Below, piece by piece: positions 23,578-31,430 of a DNA stretch of 32,223 bases. The notes under the pieces were generated by a model. It saw nothing but the letters and a program-made list of their open reading frames with translations. It had not been told where the DNA came from and made no database searches. Position 1 is the first letter of the stretch. The number at the start of each line of letters is the position of its first letter. This stretch comes from Oscillospiraceae bacterium (GTDB lineage Bacteria; Bacillota; Clostridia; Saccharofermentanales; Saccharofermentanaceae), in NCBI GenBank assembly GCA_902782235.1, contig CACZML010000037.1, forward strand, positions 1-32,223, written 5' to 3'. The position numbers and the translations under genes are program-made.

Positions 23578-23666
23578 TATACCAAAATACGAAATTTTTG
23601 AAGAAATGGACTACAAAAATGCGTTTTGATATACCATTTTCATCATTTTCGAGAAAAATGGTATAT
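23578..23666. repeat. TATACCA motif cluster with a 12-bp perfect palindrome
   Basis: ATATACCATTTT (23629-23640) and AAAATGGTATAT (23655-23666) are perfect inverted copies around a 14-nt centre. A third TATACCA occurs at 23578-23584. The cluster is in the gap between the CPBP terminator and the 57-residue peptide gene. It may be an operator array for the small gene or an A/U-rich RNA hairpin. No other gene lies in 23517-23687. Confidence 0.7.
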
Positions 23667-23687
23667 TCTCCCAAAACTACGTGTCAT

Positions 23688-23719
23688 AAAAAAGGGGTGC
23701 CTCATAACTGAGACACCCC
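23688..23719 (-). terminator. Intrinsic terminator of the CPBP protease gene
   Basis: On the minus strand, GGGGTGTCTCA and TGAGGCACCCC (23719-23694) form an 11-bp stem with one G-U pair and a GTTA loop, followed by TTTTTT (23693-23688). It lies 5 nt after the stop codon. Confidence 0.95.
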
Positions 23720-23724
23720 ATTGA

Positions 23725-24972
23725 TTATTTGAATATGAACGCCAGTATATCCGGCAGGTACGTTCTCACGAACAGGAGAAGCGCGAGAGCGAAGAATACC
23801 CACATCGTTACGCTGTGTGTCATCGTGTGGATGATGGTCTTTCTCGGGAGCTCGCCTACTATCGGCATGAGCTTAAACTTCTTGCGTTTTACGATGAGCA
23901 TTACAAAGCCTGCAATCTGGAATCCTGCAAGGATAATGATCCAGAGGAAGAGAAGAAGCATGAGCGGCATAATGGATTTGATCACAGTATCGTAATCGAT
24001 ATCCGTATTCATAGTACCTGTGCTCATGTCCAATCCCATGCGCTTTAACAGCTCAACGAGCAGTTCGATCGTGACAGAAGACGTTACGAGGTTAAGGCTC
24101 GCGTGAAGGATGATGGTATAGATGATCTTACCTGTACGGATATATACGAATGCGAAAAGCACACCCAGGAAGAACGCAAAGAAGAACTGCTGGAAATTGC
24201 CGTGCCAGAGGCCGAACATGATGCCTGACATAGCGCAGCTGATAAACTCGCCATGACGGAGTGTGCGGTCGATCATGAACTTTCTGAATAAGAGTTCCTC
24301 GAAGATCGCCGGCAAAATACCTACTGTAAGTATTCTGATAAATGTATCTGAACCGATAATAAGGCTGTCCTTAAGGTTGCTCAGTGCATCTTCCGAGGAT
24401 GCATCGCCAAATAAGGTAACCGAGGACAGAGCAAGGTGAATAGGCATGCCCATAAGGGATCCTACCTGTGCAAGGCCGTATACCATCATTATGAGGATCA
24501 GGATCTGTCCGACAGTAAGCTTCTTCTTCTCTATCTTTACAGAAGGGAGTGCTTTAAGAGAAAGTCCGAGAACAAGACATCCCAGGACACTTACATTGAA
24601 CGAATTCATAAGAAGATAGATCGTTGTAAAGTGCGCGTTGTAAAACTCGGGGCATATGATGTCCAGAGCGGCCGAGGCAAATTTGATCGGGAAAATAAAG
24701 AACCAGCCCCAAAGTGCATATCTTGATGCAATTGCAGCCATTGTCTCTTCAACTGTATCAGTGCTCTTGCAGCAGCGTGTAAGCACGATGAGAACTGCAA
24801 GAAGCGGTATAGCAACAGCTGCTATGAACGGAATTCCGTATAAAGTCGCCCTATCTCCGTAAAGGAGCCCGTTTGTGCTGTCGAAGCTCATCACCAGCGC
24901 ACAAATAATGATAAGAATGATAGCAGCTGCCGATAATCCTTTGCGTAAAGCTTTGTCTTCCATATTATCCAT
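23725..24972 (-). CDS. CPBP-family intramembrane metalloprotease (CAAX/Abi type)
   Basis: This 415-residue protein has about eight to ten membrane helices. The C-terminal half carries all three CPBP motifs: EELLFRKF (E-E-x3-R), FGLWHGNFQQFFFAF (F-x3-H) and HASLNLV (H-x3-N), which together form the glutamate/histidine active site of the Rce1-like family. The N-terminal half has additional helices not part of the core. Bacterial members process peptides or confer immunity to bacteriocins; the substrate here is unknown and no bacteriocin gene is evident nearby. GGAAGGG precedes the ATG at 24972. A TATAAT at 25008-25003 without a clear -35 may be its promoter. It forms a single-gene unit ending in a strong terminator. 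Confidence 0.9.
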   Translation of the reverse strand: MDNMEDKALRKGLSAAAIILIIICALVMSFDSTNGLLYGDRATLYGIPFIAAVAIPLLAVLIVLTRCCKSTDTVEETMAAIASRYALWGWFFIFPIKFASAALDIICPEFYNAHFTTIYLLMNSFNVSVLGCLVLGLSLKALPSVKIEKKKLTVGQILILIMMVYGLAQVGSLMGMPIHLALSSVTLFGDASSEDALSNLKDSLIIGSDTFIRILTVGILPAIFEELLFRKFMIDRTLRHGEFISCAMSGIMFGLWHGNFQQFFFAFFLGVLFAFVYIRTGKIIYTIILHASLNLVTSSVTIELLVELLKRMGLDMSTGTMNTDIDYDTVIKSIMPLMLLLFLWIIILAGFQIAGFVMLIVKRKKFKLMPIVGELPRKTIIHTMTHSVTMWVFFALALLLFVRTYLPDILAFIFK

Positions 24973-25149
24973 TTATCCCTTCCGCTTTTAGGTTTCAAAG
25001 CAATTATACTTAAATAATACTGACATTTCATTAATAGCCACTTGCCTGTACCTTAACGCTTCCTTAAAAATTGTGGAAATTTAATATGTTCTTTTTAATA
25101 CAAAATGCGTGTATACTGTCGTAATAATATTAATAGATGAGGAAAGACT
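24973..25149. other. Divergent intergenic region between CPBP and buk genes
   Basis: The 177-nt A/T-rich gap holds a minus-strand TATAAT (25008-25003) for the CPBP gene and a plus-strand TATACT (25112-25117) for buk, neither with a convincing -35. GAGG at about 25139 is the buk ribosome binding site. No small frame or repeat stands out. Confidence 0.4.
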
Positions 25150-26265
25150 ATGTCAGATTCAAAAATATACCGCATTTTTGTGGTTAATCCCGGCAGCACT
25201 TCCACCAAAGTCGAGTTTTTCGAGAACGAGAAAAGTGTAGTCGAAGGCAATGTATTCCACGATTCAGCTATCCTGAAGAACTTCCCTACAATCAACGACC
25301 AGCTTGATTACCGTATGGAATACGTAAGAAAGTGGCTGGCCGACAATAATATCGACCTTACGGGCGTTGATGCGATCGTCGGCAGAGGCGGTGCGTGCTA
25401 TCCCATTGAGGGCGGCACGTATGAAGTTGATGACAGGCTTGTTAACGATATCCGCGAGGCAAAGGGCGGCGTTTATCACTCCAGCATGCTCGGTGTACAG
25501 ATGGCAAAGCAGTTCCACGACGAGTTCGGCGGAAGACTTCTCATGGTAGACCCCATCGTTGTTGATGAATATCAGGACGTTGCAAGGATCACGGGTGTTA
25601 AGGGCATATACAGAACATCTGCAACACACGCTCTCAACCTCCGCGCCACAGCTCACAAATATGCTAAGAGCGTAGGCAGGAAATATAACGAAATGAACCT
25701 TATCGTCTGCCACATCGACGGCGGCATCACGATCACGGCTCACCAGCACGGCAGAATGATCGATGCCAACGACGGAAGCGGCGGCGACGGCCCGATGACT
25801 CCCACAAGAATGGGTACAATGGCTATCACAGACGTTCTTACCAAGTTATATGACAGCAGAACGAAGGAAGAACTCAGGAGCCTCTGCATGGCAACAGGCG
25901 GCCTCTCTTCCTGGTTCGGCACATCCAATTCCGATACTATCCATGATCTTGTCGAGGCAGGCGACGCTAAGGCAACTCTCATCTGGAACGCAATGATCTA
26001 CCAGATCACAAAGTGGATCGGCTCCATGGCATGCGTTCTCCACGGCGAGGTTGACGGAATCGTCTTAACGGGCGGACTCATGCGTTTCCAGGACGTTTAT
26101 GACGGCATTAAGGAAGCATGCGGCTGGATCGCACCTGTAGCTTCCTACCCGGGCGAGCTCGAGCACGAAGCCATGAGAGCAGCAGCGCTCAGAGTATTAA
26201 GGGGCGAAGAGCAGGCCAAGACATATCCCGGCAAGCCGAGATTTGAAGGATTCGATTATCTTTAA
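25150..26265 (+). CDS. buk: Butyrate kinase family acyl kinase
   Basis: This is a 371-residue ASKHA-fold kinase. The phosphate-1 loop reads VVNPGSTSTKVEFF, the butyrate kinase form; acetate kinases have NAGSSSLK. Other Buk-like features are VGRGGACYPIEGGTYEVDD, CHIDGGITITAHQHGRMIDA, GGDGPMTPTRMG and GIVLTGGLMRF. Length is near the 355-360 usual for Buk and below the roughly 400 of AckA. The reaction would be acyl phosphate + ADP to fatty acid + ATP. It is followed after 11 nt by a Pta-type gene, not the usual Ptb, so the physiological acyl group may not be butyryl. Codon use is strongly biased, suggesting high expression. The start at 25150 has GAGG at 7 nt. Confidence 0.88.
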   Translation: MSDSKIYRIFVVNPGSTSTKVEFFENEKSVVEGNVFHDSAILKNFPTINDQLDYRMEYVRKWLADNNIDLTGVDAIVGRGGACYPIEGGTYEVDDRLVNDIREAKGGVYHSSMLGVQMAKQFHDEFGGRLLMVDPIVVDEYQDVARITGVKGIYRTSATHALNLRATAHKYAKSVGRKYNEMNLIVCHIDGGITITAHQHGRMIDANDGSGGDGPMTPTRMGTMAITDVLTKLYDSRTKEELRSLCMATGGLSSWFGTSNSDTIHDLVEAGDAKATLIWNAMIYQITKWIGSMACVLHGEVDGIVLTGGLMRFQDVYDGIKEACGWIAPVASYPGELEHEAMRAAALRVLRGEEQAKTYPGKPRFEGFDYL

Positions 26266-26276
26266 GGAGAAAATAT

Positions 26277-27284
26277 ATGAGCTTTATCGAGACAATCAAG
26301 CAGAGAGCAAGAAGCGACGTTAAGACTATCGTTCTTCCCGAATCAGAAGACGACAGAACAATACTTGCGGCAGCTAAGGTTTTAGCCGAGAAGACTGCAC
26401 AGCCGATCATAATCGGAACCGAAGAGGAAGTCATGGGTTCAGCTGCAAGACTTGGCGCTGACTTAACAGGCGTACAGATCCTTGATCACACAAAGTCAAC
26501 TGAGATCGATAAATATGCAACACTTCTTGCAGAGATCAGAGCCAAGAAAGGCATGACCTTTGATATGGCAAAGGATCTCATCGCGAACGACAAGCTCACT
26601 TTCGGCATCATGATGGTTAAATCCGGCGATGCTGACGGTCTTGTATCAGGCGCATGCCACACTTCAGCAGATATGTTGAGACCCGCTCTCCAGATCATTA
26701 AGACTGCTCCTGAGAGAAAGATCGCATCGATCGCATTCATGTTCGATATTCCCGATAAGTCCATCGGTGAAGACGGAATCATCCTCTGCGCCGACTGCGC
26801 TCTTATGCAGGATCCGAATCCTGAGGAATTAGCTGAGATCGGCGCTGAATCTGCTGCTTCTTTCGAAGCCCTCATTGGCAAGAAGGCAAAAGTCGCATTC
26901 CTCTGCCACTCAACAAAGGGTTCAGCTAACCACCCCTTCGTAGATAAGGTTGTTGAGGCTGTTAAGATCGCTAAAGAAAAGTATCCTGATGTCCTCTTAG
27001 ACGGCGAGCTGCAGCTCGATGCAGCTATCATCCCTGAGATCGGCGCTTCAAAGGCACCCGGTTCTCCCGTTGCAGGTCAGGCAAACGTCCTCATCTTCCC
27101 TAACCTTGAGGCCGGAAACATCGGATATAAGCTCATCCAGAGGATCGGCAAGGCTGAAGCTTACAGCTTCCTCCAGGGTCTTGCAGCTCCCGTAAACGAC
27201 CTCTCAAGAGGCTGCAGCGTAGACGAGCTCGCAGGCGTTATCTGCATCACGGCAGTTCAGGCCCAGCAGATGGCTTCCAAATAA
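26277..27284 (+). CDS. pta: Phosphate acetyltransferase
   Basis: This 335-residue phosphotransacylase interconverts acyl-CoA and acyl phosphate. The sequence is of the Pta type: TIVLPESEDDRTILAAAKVL at the start, DADGLVSGACHTSADMLRPA, FLCHSTKGSANHPFVDK, LDGELQLDAAIIPEIGASKA and the end block NVLIFPNLEAGNIGYKLIQR. Pta is specific for acetyl (and propionyl) groups in characterised members. Length fits the short Pta without an extra N-terminal domain. AAGGAGA precedes the start. With the upstream kinase it would make ATP from acyl-CoA in fermentation; codon use is as biased as in the kinase. Confidence 0.95.
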   Translation: MSFIETIKQRARSDVKTIVLPESEDDRTILAAAKVLAEKTAQPIIIGTEEEVMGSAARLGADLTGVQILDHTKSTEIDKYATLLAEIRAKKGMTFDMAKDLIANDKLTFGIMMVKSGDADGLVSGACHTSADMLRPALQIIKTAPERKIASIAFMFDIPDKSIGEDGIILCADCALMQDPNPEELAEIGAESAASFEALIGKKAKVAFLCHSTKGSANHPFVDKVVEAVKIAKEKYPDVLLDGELQLDAAIIPEIGASKAPGSPVAGQANVLIFPNLEAGNIGYKLIQRIGKAEAYSFLQGLAAPVNDLSRGCSVDELAGVICITAVQAQQMASK

Positions 27285-27295
27285 TTGATTTTGAT

Positions 27296-27318
27296 AAAAC
27301 TAATGTAAAATAGTTTTT
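27296..27318. repeat. A/T-rich inverted repeat after pta
   Basis: AAAACTA (27296-27302) and TAGTTTT (27311-27317) form a weak 7-bp stem with an 8-nt loop ending in five T. It could weakly terminate the buk-pta transcript. It also contains the in-frame TAG that cuts off the 5' end of the DUF4037 gene. Confidence 0.35.
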
Positions 27319-27337
27319 CGAAGAGTATGGTCTTCCC

Positions 27338-28255
27338 ATGCTCGAAAAGAAATTCCCTGAATATACCGATCAGATCGCAGCAGGCCTTGTCGGCCAGACA
27401 TCCGAATGTTTTGGTTACGACGATTACATCTCAAGAGATCACGACTATGCTCCCGGATTCTGTCTCTGGCTTCCTGAAGAGCTAAGGAAAAAGATCGGTG
27501 ACGATCTCGAGAAGGCTTATGAAGAACTTCCCGTTGAAGACTTCATACTAAATCACAGAGCTGATGTCGGAATGGCTGAACCGAGCAACATAATGACCGG
27601 TGCAAGACGCCACAGAGTAGGCGTTCACAGCATCGAGGAATTCTATTATGAACATACCGGAATGACACATGCGCCTGTTACCACACAGGACTGGCTCGCT
27701 ACGCCACAGATGCATTTAGCCGAAGCAGTCAACGGAAAGGTTTTCCGTGACCCTTCGGGCGAATTTACAAAAATAAGAAATGTTTGGGCGGGATATTATC
27801 CCGAAGATATTTTAAAGAAGAAAGTCGCTGCAGACCTTGCCATGGCGGGTAAAACCGGGCAATTCAATTATTCCCGCTCCATAAAACGTGGTGACATCGG
27901 CGCCGCGTATTTCTGTGTAACAGAATTCATATATAAGATAACTGCGGCATTGTTCCTTCTAAATGGCCGATATATGCCATATTACAAATGGCGCTTCAGA
28001 GCGATGAATGAGTTTACCACCTTGAGTAGCGTGCAGAAGCCGCTTATTAAGCTTTCTCAAATGAGCGAAGAAGAAGAAAGTCTGGGTAAGGTCAATGTGA
28101 TTGAAGAGATAAGCGGCGAAATTGTCAAGGAACTGGTTAAACGCGGTTGGTCTTCGGGCTACAGCGACTATCTTCTCGACAATGCAAAACTCGTTATGAA
28201 GACCATAAGTGATACAGAGATTGCATCTTGGAATGTATTTGTCGGTGAAGATTGA
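27338..28255 (+). CDS. DUF4037 (nucleotidyltransferase-like) protein, 5' truncated
   Basis: This 305-residue protein resembles the DUF4037 family, whose N-terminal part has a nucleotidyltransferase-like fold: AAGLVGQTSECFGYDDYISR then DHDYAPGFCLWLPEE, later GVHSIEEFYYEHTG and DFILNHRADVGM, with a helical second half (FLLNGRYMPYYKWRFRAMNE). The substrate is unknown. Family members usually begin about ten residues earlier with '...FFEEYG.P'. Exactly this text (FFEEYGLP) is encoded in frame upstream of the ATG, but a TAG at 27311 precedes it, and no ribosome binding site serves the ATG at 27338. The 5' end therefore seems damaged. From about 27770 on, codons are more A/T-rich than in the first half and in buk-pta. 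Confidence 0.7.
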   Translation: MLEKKFPEYTDQIAAGLVGQTSECFGYDDYISRDHDYAPGFCLWLPEELRKKIGDDLEKAYEELPVEDFILNHRADVGMAEPSNIMTGARRHRVGVHSIEEFYYEHTGMTHAPVTTQDWLATPQMHLAEAVNGKVFRDPSGEFTKIRNVWAGYYPEDILKKKVAADLAMAGKTGQFNYSRSIKRGDIGAAYFCVTEFIYKITAALFLLNGRYMPYYKWRFRAMNEFTTLSSVQKPLIKLSQMSEEEESLGKVNVIEEISGEIVKELVKRGWSSGYSDYLLDNAKLVMKTISDTEIASWNVFVGED

Positions 28256-28259
28256 TTAC

Positions 28260-28493
28260 TTATTGAAGATCGGAAATTACTAATGAAACGCATCCCGAAT
28301 CATCAATCGTTGACTCTATCTTAGGTTTATCCTCATTTGCAATATAAGAAGTGCTGTTCTTTACGCCATTGTAGCGTGCGAACACGATAACAAACACCAT
28401 AGTGATTGCGAGCAAAAAGCCCGCAATCACAACAAATCCGCTCCCCATACTTGCGGCATAATTTCTAATCTTTAAAGTCAATTCAGGAAACAT
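28260..28493 (-). CDS. Small membrane protein of unknown function
   Basis: This 77-residue protein starts at ATG 28493, with AAAGGAGG 9 nt upstream; a TTG at 28496 is also in frame. One long hydrophobic helix (about 19-40) with basic residues before it is followed by an extracytoplasmic or cytoplasmic tail of about 35 residues ending GCVSLVISDLQ. I do not recognise the family. The stop codon is 4 nt from the stop of the convergent DUF4037 gene. It lies 100 nt behind the two-component operon, with its own putative promoter and an 11-bp direct repeat upstream, so it may be a target of that regulator. Confidence 0.75.
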   Translation of the reverse strand: MFPELTLKIRNYAASMGSGFVVIAGFLLAITMVFVIVFARYNGVKNSTSYIANEDKPKIESTIDDSGCVSLVISDLQ

Positions 28494-28562
28494 CAAATTT
28501 TCCTCCTTTGCTTAACTTCTGAGTTTATTATTGCAAAGGGAAAAATCAAAAAAGTACTAAAT

Positions 28563-28582
28563 CGGCATCAAAACGGCATCAA
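28563..28582 (-). promoter_or_regulatory. Direct repeat, possible response-regulator binding site
   Basis: On the minus strand, TTGATGCCG occurs twice with a period of 11 bp (28582-28574 and 28571-28563). Tandem half-sites one helical turn apart are the usual target of OmpR/PhoB-type dimers. The site precedes the small membrane protein gene; TTGATT and TAAACT, 16 nt apart, lie downstream as a weak promoter. An OmpR-type regulator is encoded three genes upstream. Confidence 0.5.
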
Positions 28583-28592
28583 TTGAAAAATT

Positions 28593-29330
28593 TTAGATAG
28601 TTTCAATTCTGCCTTCATTAACGTATGCATTAACCGTAACCTGGAATGTATAGTTCTTTGCATCCCTGAAAACAAGACGGTAGCCGACAGTATTCTCGAG
28701 CGGGAGATCCTGGATCTTACGGTATGTAACCAGCTTTGCTGAAACCTGTTTCTGATAGTGATTATAAAGCGCATTACTTATTCTCTCAGTCAAAGACTTC
28801 GCCATATCATTATATGAACTTGCACCGCTGACAAGATCATCCCATGCTGCACCACCCGAAGCGAAGCTGCAGCGGAGAATAGCACCGGTCTTATCATCTA
28901 CACAACACTCAAATGACCAGTCACCTGCGATCCAGCAGTTAACAAACCATATAACGATAGTGCCTCTGTTATTGCTCAAGTTAACGAGCATCGGCTTCGC
29001 ATACAAAGAATAACTTACATCATGCTTGTATCCTGTAAAGTCAACCATAAACTCAGATATGATGCGTTCGATATCTTCCTTAGTGCTGAATACGCCTTTC
29101 TCAAGACCGATGTTCTCGGAAATATTGATATCATACTTAACCATGTTGATCTTCTGATTCATGGCAAGGTCTTCCCTGTACGACAGGTTGATCTGTTCAA
29201 TATCTAATGCTGCCTGCTTTCCTTCGTAGAACTTATCCTCAAAATTAAAAGCAGCAACAGGAAGGAACCAGCCGAGAGCAGCCGCCATTATGAAGAATAA
29301 CGCTGAAATGACAAGACTTAGTTTTTTCAT
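28593..29330 (-). CDS. Membrane-anchored extracytoplasmic protein of a two-component operon
   Basis: This 245-residue protein has an N-terminal signal anchor (MKKLSLVISALFFIMAAALG; no lipobox Cys). The rest is extracytoplasmic, with alternating hydrophobic strands and a Trp/Cys-rich patch (GTIVIWFVNCWIAGDWSFEC). I do not recognise the family. The ATG overlaps the sensor kinase stop by 4 nt, so the two are co-translated. By analogy with accessory proteins such as YycI in WalRK operons it may modulate the kinase, but no sequence similarity to those is evident to me; this is inference from gene order. Confidence 0.8.
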   Translation of the reverse strand: MKKLSLVISALFFIMAAALGWFLPVAAFNFEDKFYEGKQAALDIEQINLSYREDLAMNQKINMVKYDINISENIGLEKGVFSTKEDIERIISEFMVDFTGYKHDVSYSLYAKPMLVNLSNNRGTIVIWFVNCWIAGDWSFECCVDDKTGAILRCSFASGGAAWDDLVSGASSYNDMAKSLTERISNALYNHYQKQVSAKLVTYRKIQDLPLENTVGYRLVFRDAKNYTFQVTVNAYVNEGRIETI

Positions 29331-30703
29331 CTTACGATCTCCTTCAGCGTGACTGTTACACAGGTTCCGTTTCCTTCACGCGAAGCAAATGCGATAGTTC
29401 CGTCGTGAAGATTAATTACTTCTTTACAGAGTGTCAGGCCTAAGCCTGCACCGCCCTGTGCTCTTGATCTGGACTTATCGACACGGTAGAAAGCTTCGGT
29501 AATATGCTTGATCGCTTCTTCCGGCATACCTCTTCCGTTATCCACAACACGAATACGGTAATAACCCTTTATGCTCTCACCTAAGACCATGATGTTGCCG
29601 CCGTTGTCGATAGCTTTTCTGGCATTATCAATAAGGTTGGTAAGTACAGAACCGAAAAGGTCCGGCTCAGTCATGCAGAAGCCGGGTTCGCAGCGGCTCT
29701 CGAGCATAATGTTTTTCTTTGTATAAACAGGCTGCAGATGCAGTGTAAGGTTTTCAATCATCTGCTTCATATCGGTCGGGATAAGCTTGATGCTCTCCTT
29801 CTTCATCATAAGGAGGTCTAAGAGCTTAAGTGAAAGCGCTTCAAGTCTTTTACCTTCTGAGAAGATGTAGTTTGCGGCTTCCTGTGCTTCCTCGCCTGTT
29901 AACGACTGGCTTCTCAAGAGGTCCGCATAACCGATAATGGAAGTCATAGGAGTCTTCAATTCATGAGCAAAGCTTCCCATGAACTGATCCTGGTGTTCCA
30001 TCGTCCATTTAAGTTCATTGATGTTATCCGAGAGCTGGTCCGCCATGTTGTCAAAGTCAGAACCGAGCTGTCCGATCTCATCATGTCTCTTAGGATTTAC
30101 TCTTGCATCAAGATCACCGGAAGCCAGCGCGCGGGCGGTTTTCGAGACATTAGCAAGAGGCTTGGTCATGAGATAGGATGTGATCCATGCTGTAAAGCCT
30201 CCGATAATGATGAGCACAAAGAATACCTGATGATATGTATTCATCTGCATCTCGCGCGCCTGGTAAACAGGTGTGATGTCATAAAGAACAATGAGCTGCA
30301 AAGGCTGGTTATCAGCTTTAACGGTGCCCTTTATCTCATAATAGTCTTTCCCGTTGTTTGAGAACATCAGCGATTCGAATTCAGACTGGATCGTAAAATC
30401 AGTAACTGTATCGCCGTTCTGATAAAGGACCGTATCACCCTTCATCAGCTTCATTCCGACAATACTGTCAGATGTATTCATCCGGTCGAGCGCATTACTG
30501 ATACTCGAAAAGTCCTGCTGGATATCAACGAAGTTAACGAGCTGAACCGTCTGCAGGATCATCTCGTAGGTTTCTTCATGGTTTTTCTTGATCTGTGCCA
30601 GAGAGCTCTTGAAATTCTGTCTTATCAGAAGAACGCCTCCCACACCATAACTGAGTGTGAGAAGCCATACCATTACCAGGAGCATCTTCTGACGGAAACG
30701 CAT
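29327..30703 (-). CDS. Membrane sensor histidine kinase
   Basis: This is a 458-residue histidine kinase. Membrane helix 1 (about 8-27) is followed by an extracytoplasmic domain of about 130 residues (28-155; Cache-like by size, not certain), helix 2 (about 159-179) and a HAMP domain (180-232, with PKRHDEIGQLGSDFD). HisKA has SFAHELKTPMTSIIGYADLL with the phosphorylated H247. The ATPase domain has the N box NLIDNARKAI (356-365), VVDNGRGMP (G1) and GGAGLGLTLC (G2). It phosphorylates the regulator encoded 2 nt upstream. No Met/His/Cys cluster typical of metal sensors is seen in the outer domain, so the neighbouring copper pump does not by itself make it a copper sensor. Confidence 0.93.
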   Translation of the reverse strand: MRFRQKMLLVMVWLLTLSYGVGGVLLIRQNFKSSLAQIKKNHEETYEMILQTVQLVNFVDIQQDFSSISNALDRMNTSDSIVGMKLMKGDTVLYQNGDTVTDFTIQSEFESLMFSNNGKDYYEIKGTVKADNQPLQLIVLYDITPVYQAREMQMNTYHQVFFVLIIIGGFTAWITSYLMTKPLANVSKTARALASGDLDARVNPKRHDEIGQLGSDFDNMADQLSDNINELKWTMEHQDQFMGSFAHELKTPMTSIIGYADLLRSQSLTGEEAQEAANYIFSEGKRLEALSLKLLDLLMMKKESIKLIPTDMKQMIENLTLHLQPVYTKKNIMLESRCEPGFCMTEPDLFGSVLTNLIDNARKAIDNGGNIMVLGESIKGYYRIRVVDNGRGMPEEAIKHITEAFYRVDKSRSRAQGGAGLGLTLCKEVINLHDGTIAFASREGNGTCVTVTLKEIVR

Positions 30704-30705
30704 TA

Positions 30706-31359
30706 TTAAGCCTCCAGTCTGTAACCTACCTTAGGCACAGCATGAATGACTTCCTCCCATCCGAGTTTTTTACGGAGTCTCTGAATGTGGAGGTCTACGG
30801 TCTTACTGCCGTACGGGAACGGTTCATTCCAGACACGCTCATAGATCGTTTCCCTGTACATGGCAATACCCGGATTCCTTGCGAAAAGCAGAAGAAGTTC
30901 ATACTCCTTCGGTGTCAGCGGAATCTGATAACCGTCTTTGTAAACGATCATGGCCTTTGTATCGATAGTAAGACCTGCGATATTGATCTCTGTATCTGTC
31001 TTGTTATAGCGGCGCAGAACAACATTTACTCTTGCAAGAAGTTCGATGATCTCGAAAGGCTTTGCAAGATAATCTTCCGCACCAAGTTCAAGTCCTCTTA
31101 CTCTGTCCTCGACCATATTCTTTGCTGTAAGGAATATGACCGGGAGCTTCATCGGACGGATATATTGCATAAGCGAAAAACCGTCGATCTTAGGGATCAT
31201 GACATCAAGAAGAATAAGGTCAAAAACATTATTCTTGATCATGTCCAATGCCTGTTCGCCGTCATAAGCGCACATGCAGTTATAACCGGCCTTAGTAAGG
31301 CTCATACGGATAAGATTTGAGATCGGTTTCTCGTCTTCAACAACTAGTATATGTATCAT
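30706..31359 (-). CDS. OmpR/PhoB-family response regulator
   Basis: The protein has 217 residues from the ATG at 31359. The receiver domain (1-117) has the acidic pair E8/D9, the phosphoacceptor D52 (ILLDVMIP), T78 and K100 (YLAKPFE). The winged-helix DNA-binding domain (about 125-217) has IPLTPKEYELLLLFARNPG and SKTVDLHIQRLRKKLGW. It should bind tandem half-sites as a dimer. Starts at 31371 (GTG) or 31368 are in frame, but the first family residues (MIHILVVEDE) and the spacing to GAGG favour 31359. A TATAAT at 31390-31385 offers a promoter, so the operon need not depend on the ATPase promoter. Confidence 0.94.
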   Translation of the reverse strand: MIHILVVEDEKPISNLIRMSLTKAGYNCMCAYDGEQALDMIKNNVFDLILLDVMIPKIDGFSLMQYIRPMKLPVIFLTAKNMVEDRVRGLELGAEDYLAKPFEIIELLARVNVVLRRYNKTDTEINIAGLTIDTKAMIVYKDGYQIPLTPKEYELLLLFARNPGIAMYRETIYERVWNEPFPYGSKTVDLHIQRLRKKLGWEEVIHAVPKVGYRLEA

Positions 31360-31384
31360 AGTCCCCATCACCTCGCACCATATA

Positions 31385-31390
31385 ATTATA
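31385..31390 (-). promoter_or_regulatory. Possible -10 box of the two-component operon
   Basis: A perfect TATAAT on the minus strand, 26 nt before the regulator start, is flanked by A/T-rich DNA. The best -35 candidate is poor (TTGAGC is only 12 nt away), so the promoter may need an activator, for example autoregulation. Confidence 0.4.
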
Positions 31391-31430
31391 CAATATGAAG
31401 AGGCTCAATACTTATAATTATTTTTGAGGA

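Noticed and set aside
23578..23666. Insertion sequence ends
   Set aside because: No transposase frame or target-site duplication between or near the repeats.
25150..26265. Acetate kinase
   Set aside because: The phosphate loop is NPGSTSTK rather than NAGSSSLK and the length is about 30 residues short of AckA; the butyrate kinase family fits better.
28593..31359. Copper-sensing CopRS-type system because of the adjacent copper pump
   Set aside because: The kinase outer domain shows no Met/His/Cys metal-binding cluster and a separate -10 box precedes the regulator gene.
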